Shown: positions 18,033-26,323 of the stretch, in pieces
Position numbering within the stretch: position 1 is the first letter of the stretch
Layout: every line of letters starts with the position of its first letter
Assembly: GCF_004331645.1 (NCBI RefSeq)
Contig: NZ_SJSK01000003.1
Span: forward strand, 62,301-126,300
Origin: Pedobacter frigiditerrae
Lineage (GTDB): Bacteria; Bacteroidota; Bacteroidia; Sphingobacteriales; Sphingobacteriaceae
DNA: 64,000 bases
Reading direction: 5' to 3'
Position numbers and translations under genes: made by a program
Notes under the pieces: generated by a model
Databases searched by the model: none
Told to the model about the DNA's origin: nothing
The model's input: only the letters and a program-made list of their open reading frames with translations

Positions 18033-20089
18033 TGATGAAGAAACTTAATAGAAATTACGGACTTTCGGTTTTTCCGACTTTCGGACTAATCGTATTACTC
18101 TTTCTAGCGTTAAACTCCACAAAAGCCCAACAAAACGCCTTAACCTACAATACCAATAGCCCCTATGCTAAATTGAAAAGTTTAGACATGAAGGATGTGA
18201 CTTGGACCAAAGGTTTTTGGGCAGACCGCTTTAAAGTGGCAACCGAAACAATGGTGCCAAATATGTGGGCAATTTATAACGACCCTAAAACCAGTCACGC
18301 TTTTAAAAACTTTGAAATTGCTGCCGGATTAGACACTGGAAACCATAAAGGACCTTCGTTTCACGATGGCGATTATTACAAAACCTTAGAAGCAATGGCA
18401 AGTTTATATGCTTCAACGGGTAATCCAAAATTAAATGAAATGATGGATAAAGCCATAGCTGTTATTGCTAAATCACAGCGTGAAGATGGTTATATCTACA
18501 CCAAGGCAATGATTGAGCAACGCAAAACAGGCTCAAAAAATCAGTTTCAAGATAGATTAAGTTTCGAGGCCTACAATATCGGACATTTAATGACGGCCGC
18601 TTGTGTACATTTTCGTGCTACGGGAAAAACATCTTTATTAAACGTAGCTAAAAAAGCGACTGAATATTTGTACAACTTCTACAAAACGGCATCGCCAACC
18701 TTGGCTCGAAATGCAATTTGCCCTTCTCATTATATGGGCGTGATAGAAATGTACCGTACCACAAAAGAACCTAGGTATTTAGAACTGGCCAAACATTTAA
18801 TCGCCATTAAAGGCAAAATAGATGATGGAACTGATGATAACCAAGATAGAATTCCTTTTTTAACGCAAACAAAAGCCACTGGCCACGCCGTTAGGGCAAG
18901 TTATTTGTATGCTGGCGTAGCCGATTTATATTCAGAAACTGGAAATGATAGTTTAATGAAATCTTTAAACTTGATGTGGGATGATGTAAACAGCCACAAA
19001 ATGTATGTTACTGGAGGATTAGGCTCTTTGTATGATGGGACTTCGCCAGATGGCACTTCTTATAATCCAACTGAGGTACAAAAAATCCATCAGGCATTTG
19101 GTAGAGATTATCAATTACCAAACTTCACAGCTCACAATGAAACCTGCGCCAACATTGGTAATGTGCTTTGGAACTGGAGAATGCTGCAATTAACAGGCGA
19201 TGCAAAATATGCTGATGTAATGGAATTAGCACTGCATAACAGCGTTTTATCAGGCATCAGCTTAAATGGTAAAAACTTTTTATACACCAATCCTTTGGCG
19301 CAAAGCGATAATTTACCTTTCAAGCAACGCTGGTCTAAAGACAGGGTGCCATACATTTCTTTGTCTAATTGTTGTCCACCAAATGTAGTGCGTACCATTG
19401 CCGAAGTAAGTGCTTATGCTTACAGCGTGTCTGATAAAGGAATTTGGTTTAACTTATATGGTGGCAACAAAGTAAATACTAAACTGGCAGATGGGGTTAA
19501 AATTAGCCTCTCTGAAGTAACCAATTATCCTTGGGATGGAAATATTAAGGTTACAGTAAACGAAACTGCTGGTAAAGCTTATTCTATGTTTTTCCGCATT
19601 CCTGGATGGACGAGCAATGCAAAAATCAATATAAATGGAAAACCTTTTAATGTTGTTGCAAAATCTGGAACCTATGTTGAAGTAAACAGGAATTGGAAAG
19701 TAGGCGATGTAGTAGAGCTTATTTTACCAATGGAAGCTCAATTAATTGAATCAAATCCATTGGTTGAGGAAAATAGAAATCAAGTAGCTGTTAAAAGGGG
19801 ACCAGTTGTTTACTGCTTAGAATCTAATGATTTCCAAGGGAAAAATATCTTCAACGCTGTTATTCCATTTTCAATAATATTAAAAGCAACGCCAATAACC
19901 ATTGATGGTGCACAAATGATGAGTTTAGAAGGTAGTGCAAAATTGAGAGCTAAAACAGATTGGACAAACACACTCTATCATCCAATTTCAAAAACGAATG
20001 AAACCACTCCAATAAAACTGGTGCCATATTTTGCGTGGGGCAATAGAGGTCACTCAGAAATGTCGGTTTGGTTACCATTAAGTAGATAA
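18032..20089 (+). CDS. Beta-L-arabinofuranosidase, GH127 (DUF1680), secreted
   Basis: 685 residues with a signal peptide (cleavage near TKA-Q); a second ATG at 18035 is equally possible. The zinc/cysteine active site of GH127 is complete: Glu370 and Cys372 in HNETC, and Cys447-Cys448 in SNCCPPN, the first Cys of the pair being the expected nucleophile. The (alpha/alpha)6 barrel is followed by beta domains. The released L-arabinose could feed the araBDA operon at 32.5-36.6 kb. Coupled to GH106 upstream by a 1-bp overlap. Confidence 0.9.
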   Translation: MMKKLNRNYGLSVFPTFGLIVLLFLALNSTKAQQNALTYNTNSPYAKLKSLDMKDVTWTKGFWADRFKVATETMVPNMWAIYNDPKTSHAFKNFEIAAGLDTGNHKGPSFHDGDYYKTLEAMASLYASTGNPKLNEMMDKAIAVIAKSQREDGYIYTKAMIEQRKTGSKNQFQDRLSFEAYNIGHLMTAACVHFRATGKTSLLNVAKKATEYLYNFYKTASPTLARNAICPSHYMGVIEMYRTTKEPRYLELAKHLIAIKGKIDDGTDDNQDRIPFLTQTKATGHAVRASYLYAGVADLYSETGNDSLMKSLNLMWDDVNSHKMYVTGGLGSLYDGTSPDGTSYNPTEVQKIHQAFGRDYQLPNFTAHNETCANIGNVLWNWRMLQLTGDAKYADVMELALHNSVLSGISLNGKNFLYTNPLAQSDNLPFKQRWSKDRVPYISLSNCCPPNVVRTIAEVSAYAYSVSDKGIWFNLYGGNKVNTKLADGVKISLSEVTNYPWDGNIKVTVNETAGKAYSMFFRIPGWTSNAKININGKPFNVVAKSGTYVEVNRNWKVGDVVELILPMEAQLIESNPLVEENRNQVAVKRGPVVYCLESNDFQGKNIFNAVIPFSIILKATPITIDGAQMMSLEGSAKLRAKTDWTNTLYHPISKTNETTPIKLVPYFAWGNRGHSEMSVWLPLSR

Positions 20090-20092
20090 AAA

Positions 20093-21334
20093 ATGGAAAG
20101 AATTACCGCAACATATTACATTGAAACACCGCTTGACATAGAAAAAGCTGCCCAAGTTTTGGCAGGCGAACAATCATCTGGCACTTTTATAGCCGTTCCT
20201 GGAGAAACTGAAGAACTGAAACAACGCTTTGCGGCTAGGGTAGAATCGATTGAAAGATTAGATTCAGCCTCAGAGCCATCTATTCCTAGCGTAAAATTGA
20301 AACCAGGTACATACCAAAGAGCTTTGGTTAAAGTTTCTTGGTCGATAGAAAATTTTGGCTATAATTTGCCAGTTTTGGTTTCCACCTTACAGGGTAATTT
20401 ATACGAATTAACTCAATTTACAGGTTTAAAGCTGATGGATATTGAGTTTCCATCTTCGTTTGCAGATGCTTATAAAGGACCGAGGTTTGGGATTGAAGGT
20501 TGTAGAAAACTAACCAATGTTTACAACAGGCCATTAATTGGCACCATCATCAAACCAAGCATTGGAATGTCTCCTGAGCAAACGGCTGCATTGGTTAAAA
20601 CATTAGCTGAAGCTGGCATCGATTTTATCAAAGACGATGAATTGTTAGGTTCATCAGCTAATTCTCCTTTTGCCAACAGAGTTGATGCAATTATGGACGT
20701 AATTAATGCACAAGCTGATAAAACTGGCAAAAAAGTAATGTATGCCTTTAACATCAGCGATGAAATGGACCAAATGCAACGCAACTATGAGAAAGTTGTA
20801 AATGCTGGCGGAACATCAGCAATGATTAGCTTAAATAGTGTGGGTTTAGCAGGAGTGAAGAAGATTTGTGATAATGGGCAATTGGCAATTCACGGACACA
20901 GAAATGGTTGGGGAATGTTAAATCGCCATCCTTTGTTAGGGATTGAGTTTCCGGCTTATCAAAAAATATGGCGTTTATCGGGTGTCGACCAAATTCACGT
21001 GAATGGCATTCAGAACAAGTTTTGGGAGTCTGATGATTCAGTTGTGACTTCAATTGAAGCTTGTTTAAAACCATTTTTAGGTGGTTCAGTCTTGCCAGTC
21101 GTTTCTTCTGGGCAATGGGGTGGACAAGCGCCTGAAACCTATCGTAGAACGAAAACAGTTGATTTATTGTACATGGCTGGAGGCGGAATTATGGCTCATC
21201 CAGACGGACCAACTGGTGGTGTTTTGGCTTTGCAACAAGCTTGGCAAGGTGCGGTAGAAGGTTTGTCTGTTGAACAAATCGCAGCTAAACATGCAGAATT
21301 TAATAATTCAGTAAAGTTATTCGGTAAAAAATAA
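20093..21334 (+). CDS. RuBisCO-like protein, probable 3-oxo-isoapionate-4-phosphate decarboxylase or transcarboxylase/hydrolase
   Basis: 413 residues of the RuBisCO large-subunit fold. The catalytic lysine in GTIIKPS is K154; the metal site KDDE gives K180, D182 and E183; HGHRNG gives His267, His269 and Arg270; SSGQWGG and AGGGIMAHPDG form the phosphate sites. Spacing matches RuBisCO (26 residues between the two lysines). The next gene is a DUF1537 kinase, the partnership described for D-apionate catabolism, where RuBisCO-like proteins act on 3-oxo-isoapionate 4-phosphate. Function is inferred from this pairing; a choice between decarboxylase (OiaX-like) and transcarboxylase/hydrolase (OiaT-like) is not possible here. 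There is no sign of carbon fixation. Confidence 0.8.
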   Translation: MERITATYYIETPLDIEKAAQVLAGEQSSGTFIAVPGETEELKQRFAARVESIERLDSASEPSIPSVKLKPGTYQRALVKVSWSIENFGYNLPVLVSTLQGNLYELTQFTGLKLMDIEFPSSFADAYKGPRFGIEGCRKLTNVYNRPLIGTIIKPSIGMSPEQTAALVKTLAEAGIDFIKDDELLGSSANSPFANRVDAIMDVINAQADKTGKKVMYAFNISDEMDQMQRNYEKVVNAGGTSAMISLNSVGLAGVKKICDNGQLAIHGHRNGWGMLNRHPLLGIEFPAYQKIWRLSGVDQIHVNGIQNKFWESDDSVVTSIEACLKPFLGGSVLPVVSSGQWGGQAPETYRRTKTVDLLYMAGGGIMAHPDGPTGGVLALQQAWQGAVEGLSVEQIAAKHAEFNNSVKLFGKK

Positions 21335-22746
21335 TGGAGAACTCAACAAATAGCTTATTAATTGCCTACTACGGAGATGATTTTACAGGCTCAACCGATG
21401 CCTTAGAGTTTTTGAGCAGAGCAGGAATTAAAACAATGTTATTTATTGAAGCCCCAACACTAGCTCAGCTTAAAAATTATCCTGATTTACAAGCAATAGG
21501 AGTAGCTGGAATGAGTAGAACGATGTCTCCTATAGAAATGGAGCGGGTATTAACTCCAGCATTTGCTGATTTGCAAAAACTTAATCCGAAACACGTTCAC
21601 TATAAGGTTTGCTCAACTTTCGATTCATCTCCTGCTATTGGAAGTATTGGGAAAGCGATAGATATAGGAGCAGCTATATTCAAATCTAAATTCGTTCCTG
21701 TATTGGTAGCTGCGCCAATTTTAGGCAGACATATGCTTTTCGGAAATCTATTCGCAAGAATGGGAATTGGAAGTGCAGGCGCTATTTACCGCTTAGATAG
21801 GCATCCCTCTATGAGTAAACATCCCGTAACTCCAGCCGATGAAAGTGATATTAGGTTACGTTTAGCTAAGCAGACAGAAAAAAACATTGACTTATTCAAT
21901 ATCTTAGATTTACATCAATATCAAGAAGAACCAAAAGATTTAGAATTTGCAGCTGATATTGTCCTTTTCGATGCGTTAGAGCAACAAGACTTGGCATCAA
22001 TTGGAGAAATAATAGACGCACAGGCAAATGAGGAAGATATACTTTTCTCTGCTGGTTCATCAGGAATAGAAATGGCTTTAGGTGCTTATTGGCAACAAAG
22101 TGGATTGTTAAAATCAGAACAAAAATGGGAGATAGCCAAAGTTGATGGGCCCATTCTAATTGCTTCTGGAAGTTGTTCTGCTGTTACTTCAACACAAATT
22201 AGCTTTGCCTTGCACAAAGGCTTTGCCGAAGTAGCCATTGATACCATCACCTTAGCCAAACAAGTTTCTTCATCCAGTTTAACTGAAAATATTAATTACT
22301 TAAATGAAGTGGCTAAAGCCTATGCCACAAAAGCTGTTGAATTAATTCAAAAAGGTAAAAGCATCATTATTCATACCAGTTTAGGTAACGATGATGAACG
22401 TGTAATCGAAACTGATAAAGTATTTATATTCAGATCTTTTTCAAAATCAACTACAGCTAAACTTTATGGAGCTTTATTAGGAAAAATTGCTATACTGGTT
22501 ACAGAAAAAACTTCCTTAAAAAGAATTATTGTAGCTGGCGGCGATACATCAAGCTATGCTGCAAGAGCAATGGGAATTGAAGCGGTAGAAATGATAGCTC
22601 CACTTTCTCCAGGCTCACCCTTGTGTAAAGCTCATGCACCAAACACAGCAATTAATCATTTACAAATCGCCTTTAAAGGTGGACAAGTTGGAAAAGAAGA
22701 TTTCTTTTTAACTGCCGCTAAAGACATAGAACCAAACCAAACATAA
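21334..22746 (+). CDS. Four-carbon acid sugar kinase family protein (DUF1537), OiaK-like
   Basis: 470 residues in two lobes. The N-terminal lobe starts IAYYGDDFTGSTDALEFL, the DUF1537 substrate motif with the conserved D-D-x-T-G. The C-terminal nucleotide lobe carries VAGGDTSSYAARAMGIEAVEM and ends with PGSPLC. The family phosphorylates sugar acids such as threonate, erythronate and 3-oxo-isoapionate. It overlaps the RuBisCO-like gene by 1 bp, so the product probably makes that protein's substrate. Confidence 0.87.
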   Translation: MENSTNSLLIAYYGDDFTGSTDALEFLSRAGIKTMLFIEAPTLAQLKNYPDLQAIGVAGMSRTMSPIEMERVLTPAFADLQKLNPKHVHYKVCSTFDSSPAIGSIGKAIDIGAAIFKSKFVPVLVAAPILGRHMLFGNLFARMGIGSAGAIYRLDRHPSMSKHPVTPADESDIRLRLAKQTEKNIDLFNILDLHQYQEEPKDLEFAADIVLFDALEQQDLASIGEIIDAQANEEDILFSAGSSGIEMALGAYWQQSGLLKSEQKWEIAKVDGPILIASGSCSAVTSTQISFALHKGFAEVAIDTITLAKQVSSSSLTENINYLNEVAKAYATKAVELIQKGKSIIIHTSLGNDDERVIETDKVFIFRSFSKSTTAKLYGALLGKIAILVTEKTSLKRIIVAGGDTSSYAARAMGIEAVEMIAPLSPGSPLCKAHAPNTAINHLQIAFKGGQVGKEDFFLTAAKDIEPNQT

Positions 22747-22751
22747 CCGAT

Positions 22752-23414
22752 ATGAAAAAAACACTAGGACTTGTCCACACCTCAGCTACTTTAGTTCCCG
22801 TTTTTCAAAAATTGTGTAGTGAATATTTACCAGATGTAAATGTGTTCAACATTGTTGATGACAGCTTAATCAAAGATGTGATAACTAGAAATGAGCTCAC
22901 CAAATTAACAGCTAGAAGAGTGGTAGATCATGTAGGTTCTGCTGAATTAGCAGGTGCTGATATCATTTTAGTAACCTGTTCGTCTATCGGCGCTGCCATA
23001 GAAGCATCAGTAGCATTAACTAGTGTGCCTGTTTTACGTGTAGACCAGCCAATGGCAGATTTAGCTGTAAAAACTGGTAAAAGAATAGGAGTGATTGCCA
23101 CTTTGCCAACAACTTTAGGTCCGACAAGTGATTTAGTAAAACGTAGAGCTGCAATTGTAGGTAAAGAAATTGAATTAACATCTAAACTTTGTGAAGGTGC
23201 TTTTGATGCCTTAATGGGCGGTAACCCAGAGATACATGATGAGATGGTAGCAAAGGCTTTAATCGAGCTTTCATCACAAGTAGATGTGATTGTTTTGGCT
23301 CAAGCCTCAATGTCTAGGGTGGTTGATACCTTACAAGAATCAGAAAAGAAAGTTCCAATCTTGTCAAGTCCAACATTAGCTATACAGCACATTGCACAAC
23401 TTTTAAATAGCTGA
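22752..23414 (+). CDS. Asp/Glu-racemase-superfamily protein with one catalytic Cys
   Basis: 220 residues of the aspartate/glutamate/hydantoin racemase fold. The first catalytic Cys is present (Cys76 in LVTCSSIGAAIEA). Where the second normally stands, the sequence reads VLAQASMSRV (Gln184-Ala185-Ser186), so no Cys is available. True racemases need both; single-Cys relatives include decarboxylases and isomerases. Sitting directly after the DUF1537 kinase, it may work on a keto-acid or sugar-acid intermediate. Exact reaction not assigned. Confidence 0.8.
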   Translation: MKKTLGLVHTSATLVPVFQKLCSEYLPDVNVFNIVDDSLIKDVITRNELTKLTARRVVDHVGSAELAGADIILVTCSSIGAAIEASVALTSVPVLRVDQPMADLAVKTGKRIGVIATLPTTLGPTSDLVKRRAAIVGKEIELTSKLCEGAFDALMGGNPEIHDEMVAKALIELSSQVDVIVLAQASMSRVVDTLQESEKKVPILSSPTLAIQHIAQLLNS

Positions 23415-23416
23415 CG

Positions 23417-24742
23417 ATGTATCAATTCAGAAAGCTTTGTTTGTTGATAAGCATTATTGCAGCCATTGCATTGGTGCTTGGCATTTTTACAGGCAATCTA
23501 AATCTTTGGCAACCTGCGGCTGTAACATTGGCTGTAAGTTTAGCCATTGGAATTGGAGCGTTAGAAAGTTTAAAAAACTATCAATACACCGCTTGGATTA
23601 TCACTGCAGTTGTTGTAGGAATGATTTATCCAACTGCATTTTTAAAATGGGGCAGTTTCGATTTGCGCAATAAATGGTTAATTCTTGTTGTAGTTCAATT
23701 TGTAATGTTTGGTATGGGCATACAAATGGGATTAAAGGATTTTGCTGGTTTGGCTAATAGTGGAAAAGGTGTAATCATTGGTTTGTTATGCCACTTTTCT
23801 ATCATGCCTCTAATGGGCTTATTGCTAGTTAAGGTTTTCCATTTCGAAACGGAGATTGCGGCAGGCATCATCTTAATTGGTTCTTGTTCTAGTGGTTTAG
23901 CCTCCAATGTGATGGTTTATATTGCCAGAGCGAATTTGGTATTATCTGTAGCGGTAACGGCCATAGCAACATTAATAGCACCGTTCATGACTCCATTATT
24001 GATGAAATTATTAGCAGGGACTTTAATAGAAATTAAGTTTTTTAACATGATGATGGAAATCATCAAAATAGTAATTGTACCAATTGGTGCGGCATTGGTA
24101 CACGATTATTTGAAAAGAGCTACGCCAAAAGGAGTCAGCACGGTTAAAATAATTTCTATTGCTTGTATGGTTTGGCTTGCGGCTTTGTATTTTGGCTTGT
24201 GGAATATATTGGAGCAAACATTTGCTAATCCAGAGGCGATGGCATCAGTAGAGATTTTTAGTTTCTTTACTGGCGCATTCTTGGTTGGCGTAGTTTATCA
24301 CCTCATTACTTTAAAAATCAAAAAATTAGATGATATAATGCCTTATATTTCTATGTTTGGCATTGTATATTTTACAACAGTAACTACGGCGGCAGGTAGA
24401 GAAAATCTTTTAAAAGTGGGATTTTTGCTTTTCCTAGCTTCTGTAATCCATAATGGAGCTGGTTATTTGTTTGGTTATATATTAAGCCGGGTATTTGGAT
24501 TGGATAAAAAATCATCAAGAACGGTGGCGTTTGAGGTAGGTTTACAGAACGGAGGCATGGCATCTGGACTTGCCGGTTCAATGGGTAAACTAGGTACCGT
24601 TGGTTTAGCTGCTGCTGTGTTTAGCCCTTGGATGAATATCTCAGGGTCTATTTTAGCTAACTATTGGAGAAGACAAGCATTAAAAGAAGAAGAAAATGAA
24701 ACCAAAAACAAATCACAGACTGATGAAAAAAATAATTCTTAA
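23417..24742 (+). CDS. BASS (bile acid:sodium symporter)-family transporter
   Basis: 441 residues and about 11-12 membrane helices. The family core is clear: FGMGIQMGLKDF, then GIILIGSCSSGLASNVMVYIARAN with its helix break, and later EVGLQNGGMASGLAG, the second crossover motif. Members move bile acids, pyruvate, pantoate and other organic anions with sodium. Here the likely cargo is a sugar acid or keto acid handled by the adjacent genes (inference). It is longer than the usual 300-330 residues, with about three extra helices before the core. The tail overlaps the next gene by 20 bp. Confidence 0.82.
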   Translation: MYQFRKLCLLISIIAAIALVLGIFTGNLNLWQPAAVTLAVSLAIGIGALESLKNYQYTAWIITAVVVGMIYPTAFLKWGSFDLRNKWLILVVVQFVMFGMGIQMGLKDFAGLANSGKGVIIGLLCHFSIMPLMGLLLVKVFHFETEIAAGIILIGSCSSGLASNVMVYIARANLVLSVAVTAIATLIAPFMTPLLMKLLAGTLIEIKFFNMMMEIIKIVIVPIGAALVHDYLKRATPKGVSTVKIISIACMVWLAALYFGLWNILEQTFANPEAMASVEIFSFFTGAFLVGVVYHLITLKIKKLDDIMPYISMFGIVYFTTVTTAAGRENLLKVGFLLFLASVIHNGAGYLFGYILSRVFGLDKKSSRTVAFEVGLQNGGMASGLAGSMGKLGTVGLAAAVFSPWMNISGSILANYWRRQALKEEENETKNKSQTDEKNNS

Positions 24743-26153
24743 ATCAATTGTAGTTATTGGGCTCTTGGCAATGTCATCAATGGCATTTGCTAAGGTTAAA
24801 CCGGCATCTATTTTTACGGACCATATGGTTTTACAGCAACAAAGTAACGTTGCCATTTGGGGTTGGGCAAAACCATTATCAACGGTTAAAATTACTACCT
24901 CATGGAATAAAAAACTATATACGGCATCGGCCGATGCCACAGGGAAATTTAAAATTAAAGTCGCAACTCCAAAAGCTGGCGGACCATTCGAAATCAGCCT
25001 TAATGATGGAGAGTTACTGGTTTTAAAAGATATTTTAATAGGAGAGGTTTGGTTTTGTGGTGGTCAATCTAATATGGAGATGCCATTGAAAGGCTTTAAA
25101 AACCAGCCAATTTTAGGTGCTAATGAAACCATCTTAAAATCTAAAAATCCTAACATCAGAATTTACACTGTACCTCGTTCTTCAATCACAATCAGACAGG
25201 AGAATAGTAAACCATCAGATTGGAAAGTTGCAGGACCTGAAGCAGTTTCCAATTTTAGCGCCACTGCCTATTATTTTGGTTCATTATTGAGTGAAATGTT
25301 AGGCGTGCCAATAGGTTTAATTGGCGATAGCTATGGCGGTTCAACTATAGAAGCTTGGATGTCATCTGATGATTTGAAAGCTTTCCCAGAAGTTAAAGTT
25401 CCATTACCAACAGATACCATTAAAGAAGTGAGCAGAACACCAACTACTTTGTACAACGGAATGTTGCATCCAGTAATTGGTTATGGTATCAAAGGTGCAA
25501 TATGGTATCAAGGGGAGTCTAACGTTGATAAACCAGATAGATACGAAGATTTATTTCCGGCAATGGTAAGCAATTGGAGAAAAGCCTGGGGAATGGGCGA
25601 ATTTCCCTTTTATTATGCACAGATAGCTCCAAACAAATATAAGCCTATTGTTAATAATCCAAAATCAAATTCAGCTTTTTTAAGAGACGCACAGCGGAAG
25701 TCTTTGTCTAAAATTCCAAATAGCGGAATGGCAGTTTTAATGGATATTGGCGATGGAAATACCATTCATCCTGCAAACAAAAAAGATGTTGGTTCACGCT
25801 TGGCTTATCAGGCTTTGGCGCAAACCTACGATGTAAAGGGATTTGGTTTTGCAAGTCCAGATTACCAATCCATAACTATTGATAAAGATAAAGCCGTAAT
25901 TAACTTCAAGAATGTGCCAAATGGGTTAACTTCTTTTGGTAAAGATTTAACTTTATTTGAAATAGCAGGAGAAGACAAGAAGTTTTATCCAGCTACCGCT
26001 AAAATTACAGGAAGTAGTGTTACGGTTACTTCAGCAGACGTAAAAGCGCCAGTTGCCGTACGTTATGCTTTTAAAGACTTCTTAATTGGAGATTTGTTTG
26101 GTAATGATGGTTTGCCAGTTTCATCGTTTAGAACTGATAATTGGGATTATTAA
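24723..26153 (+). CDS. Sialate O-acetylesterase-type carbohydrate esterase, secreted
   Basis: About 476 residues. The start at 24723 gives the signal peptide MKKIILKSIVVIGLLAMSSM with cleavage near AFA-K; an earlier ATG at 24696 lies inside the transporter gene. SGNH-type active site: Ser116 in GGQSNMEM and the Asp344/His349 pair in DGNTIH. An N-terminal beta-sandwich and a C-terminal Ig-like end complete the usual SASA layout. In pectin loci such esterases remove acetyl groups that block glycosidases. Confidence 0.87.
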   Translation: MKKIILKSIVVIGLLAMSSMAFAKVKPASIFTDHMVLQQQSNVAIWGWAKPLSTVKITTSWNKKLYTASADATGKFKIKVATPKAGGPFEISLNDGELLVLKDILIGEVWFCGGQSNMEMPLKGFKNQPILGANETILKSKNPNIRIYTVPRSSITIRQENSKPSDWKVAGPEAVSNFSATAYYFGSLLSEMLGVPIGLIGDSYGGSTIEAWMSSDDLKAFPEVKVPLPTDTIKEVSRTPTTLYNGMLHPVIGYGIKGAIWYQGESNVDKPDRYEDLFPAMVSNWRKAWGMGEFPFYYAQIAPNKYKPIVNNPKSNSAFLRDAQRKSLSKIPNSGMAVLMDIGDGNTIHPANKKDVGSRLAYQALAQTYDVKGFGFASPDYQSITIDKDKAVINFKNVPNGLTSFGKDLTLFEIAGEDKKFYPATAKITGSSVTVTSADVKAPVAVRYAFKDFLIGDLFGNDGLPVSSFRTDNWDY

Positions 26154-26160
26154 AATGAGA

Positions 26161-26323
26161 TTAACCACAAAGACACAAAGAACACTAATTTGGAAATATA
26201 GGAACTTATATTTCCTTAAATGTCTTATATGGTTTATAGCCCCGGCACTAAAATCTTTTTTTGCGCCCTTTGCTTCTTTGCGGTTAAAAATGCTATCTGT
26301 GCTCTTCGTGTCTCTGTGGTTAA
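26161..26323. repeat. Inverted-repeat element, MITE-like (ACCACAAAGACACAAAG family)
   Basis: The left arm (26161-26185) and right arm (26299-26323) are inverted copies matching at 22 of 25 positions. Between them are further related GCGCCCTTTGCTTCTTTGCGG sections. The right arm lies inside the signal-peptide region of the following CDS. Related to 14507-14580. Confidence 0.65.

Noticed and set aside
20093..21334. True RuBisCO for carbon fixation
   Set aside because: No phosphoribulokinase or small subunit, and the DUF1537 kinase partner points to sugar-acid breakdown.
26155..26289. N-terminal extension of the GH95-like protein
   Set aside because: Encoded by the repeat element and would place a long stretch before the signal peptide.
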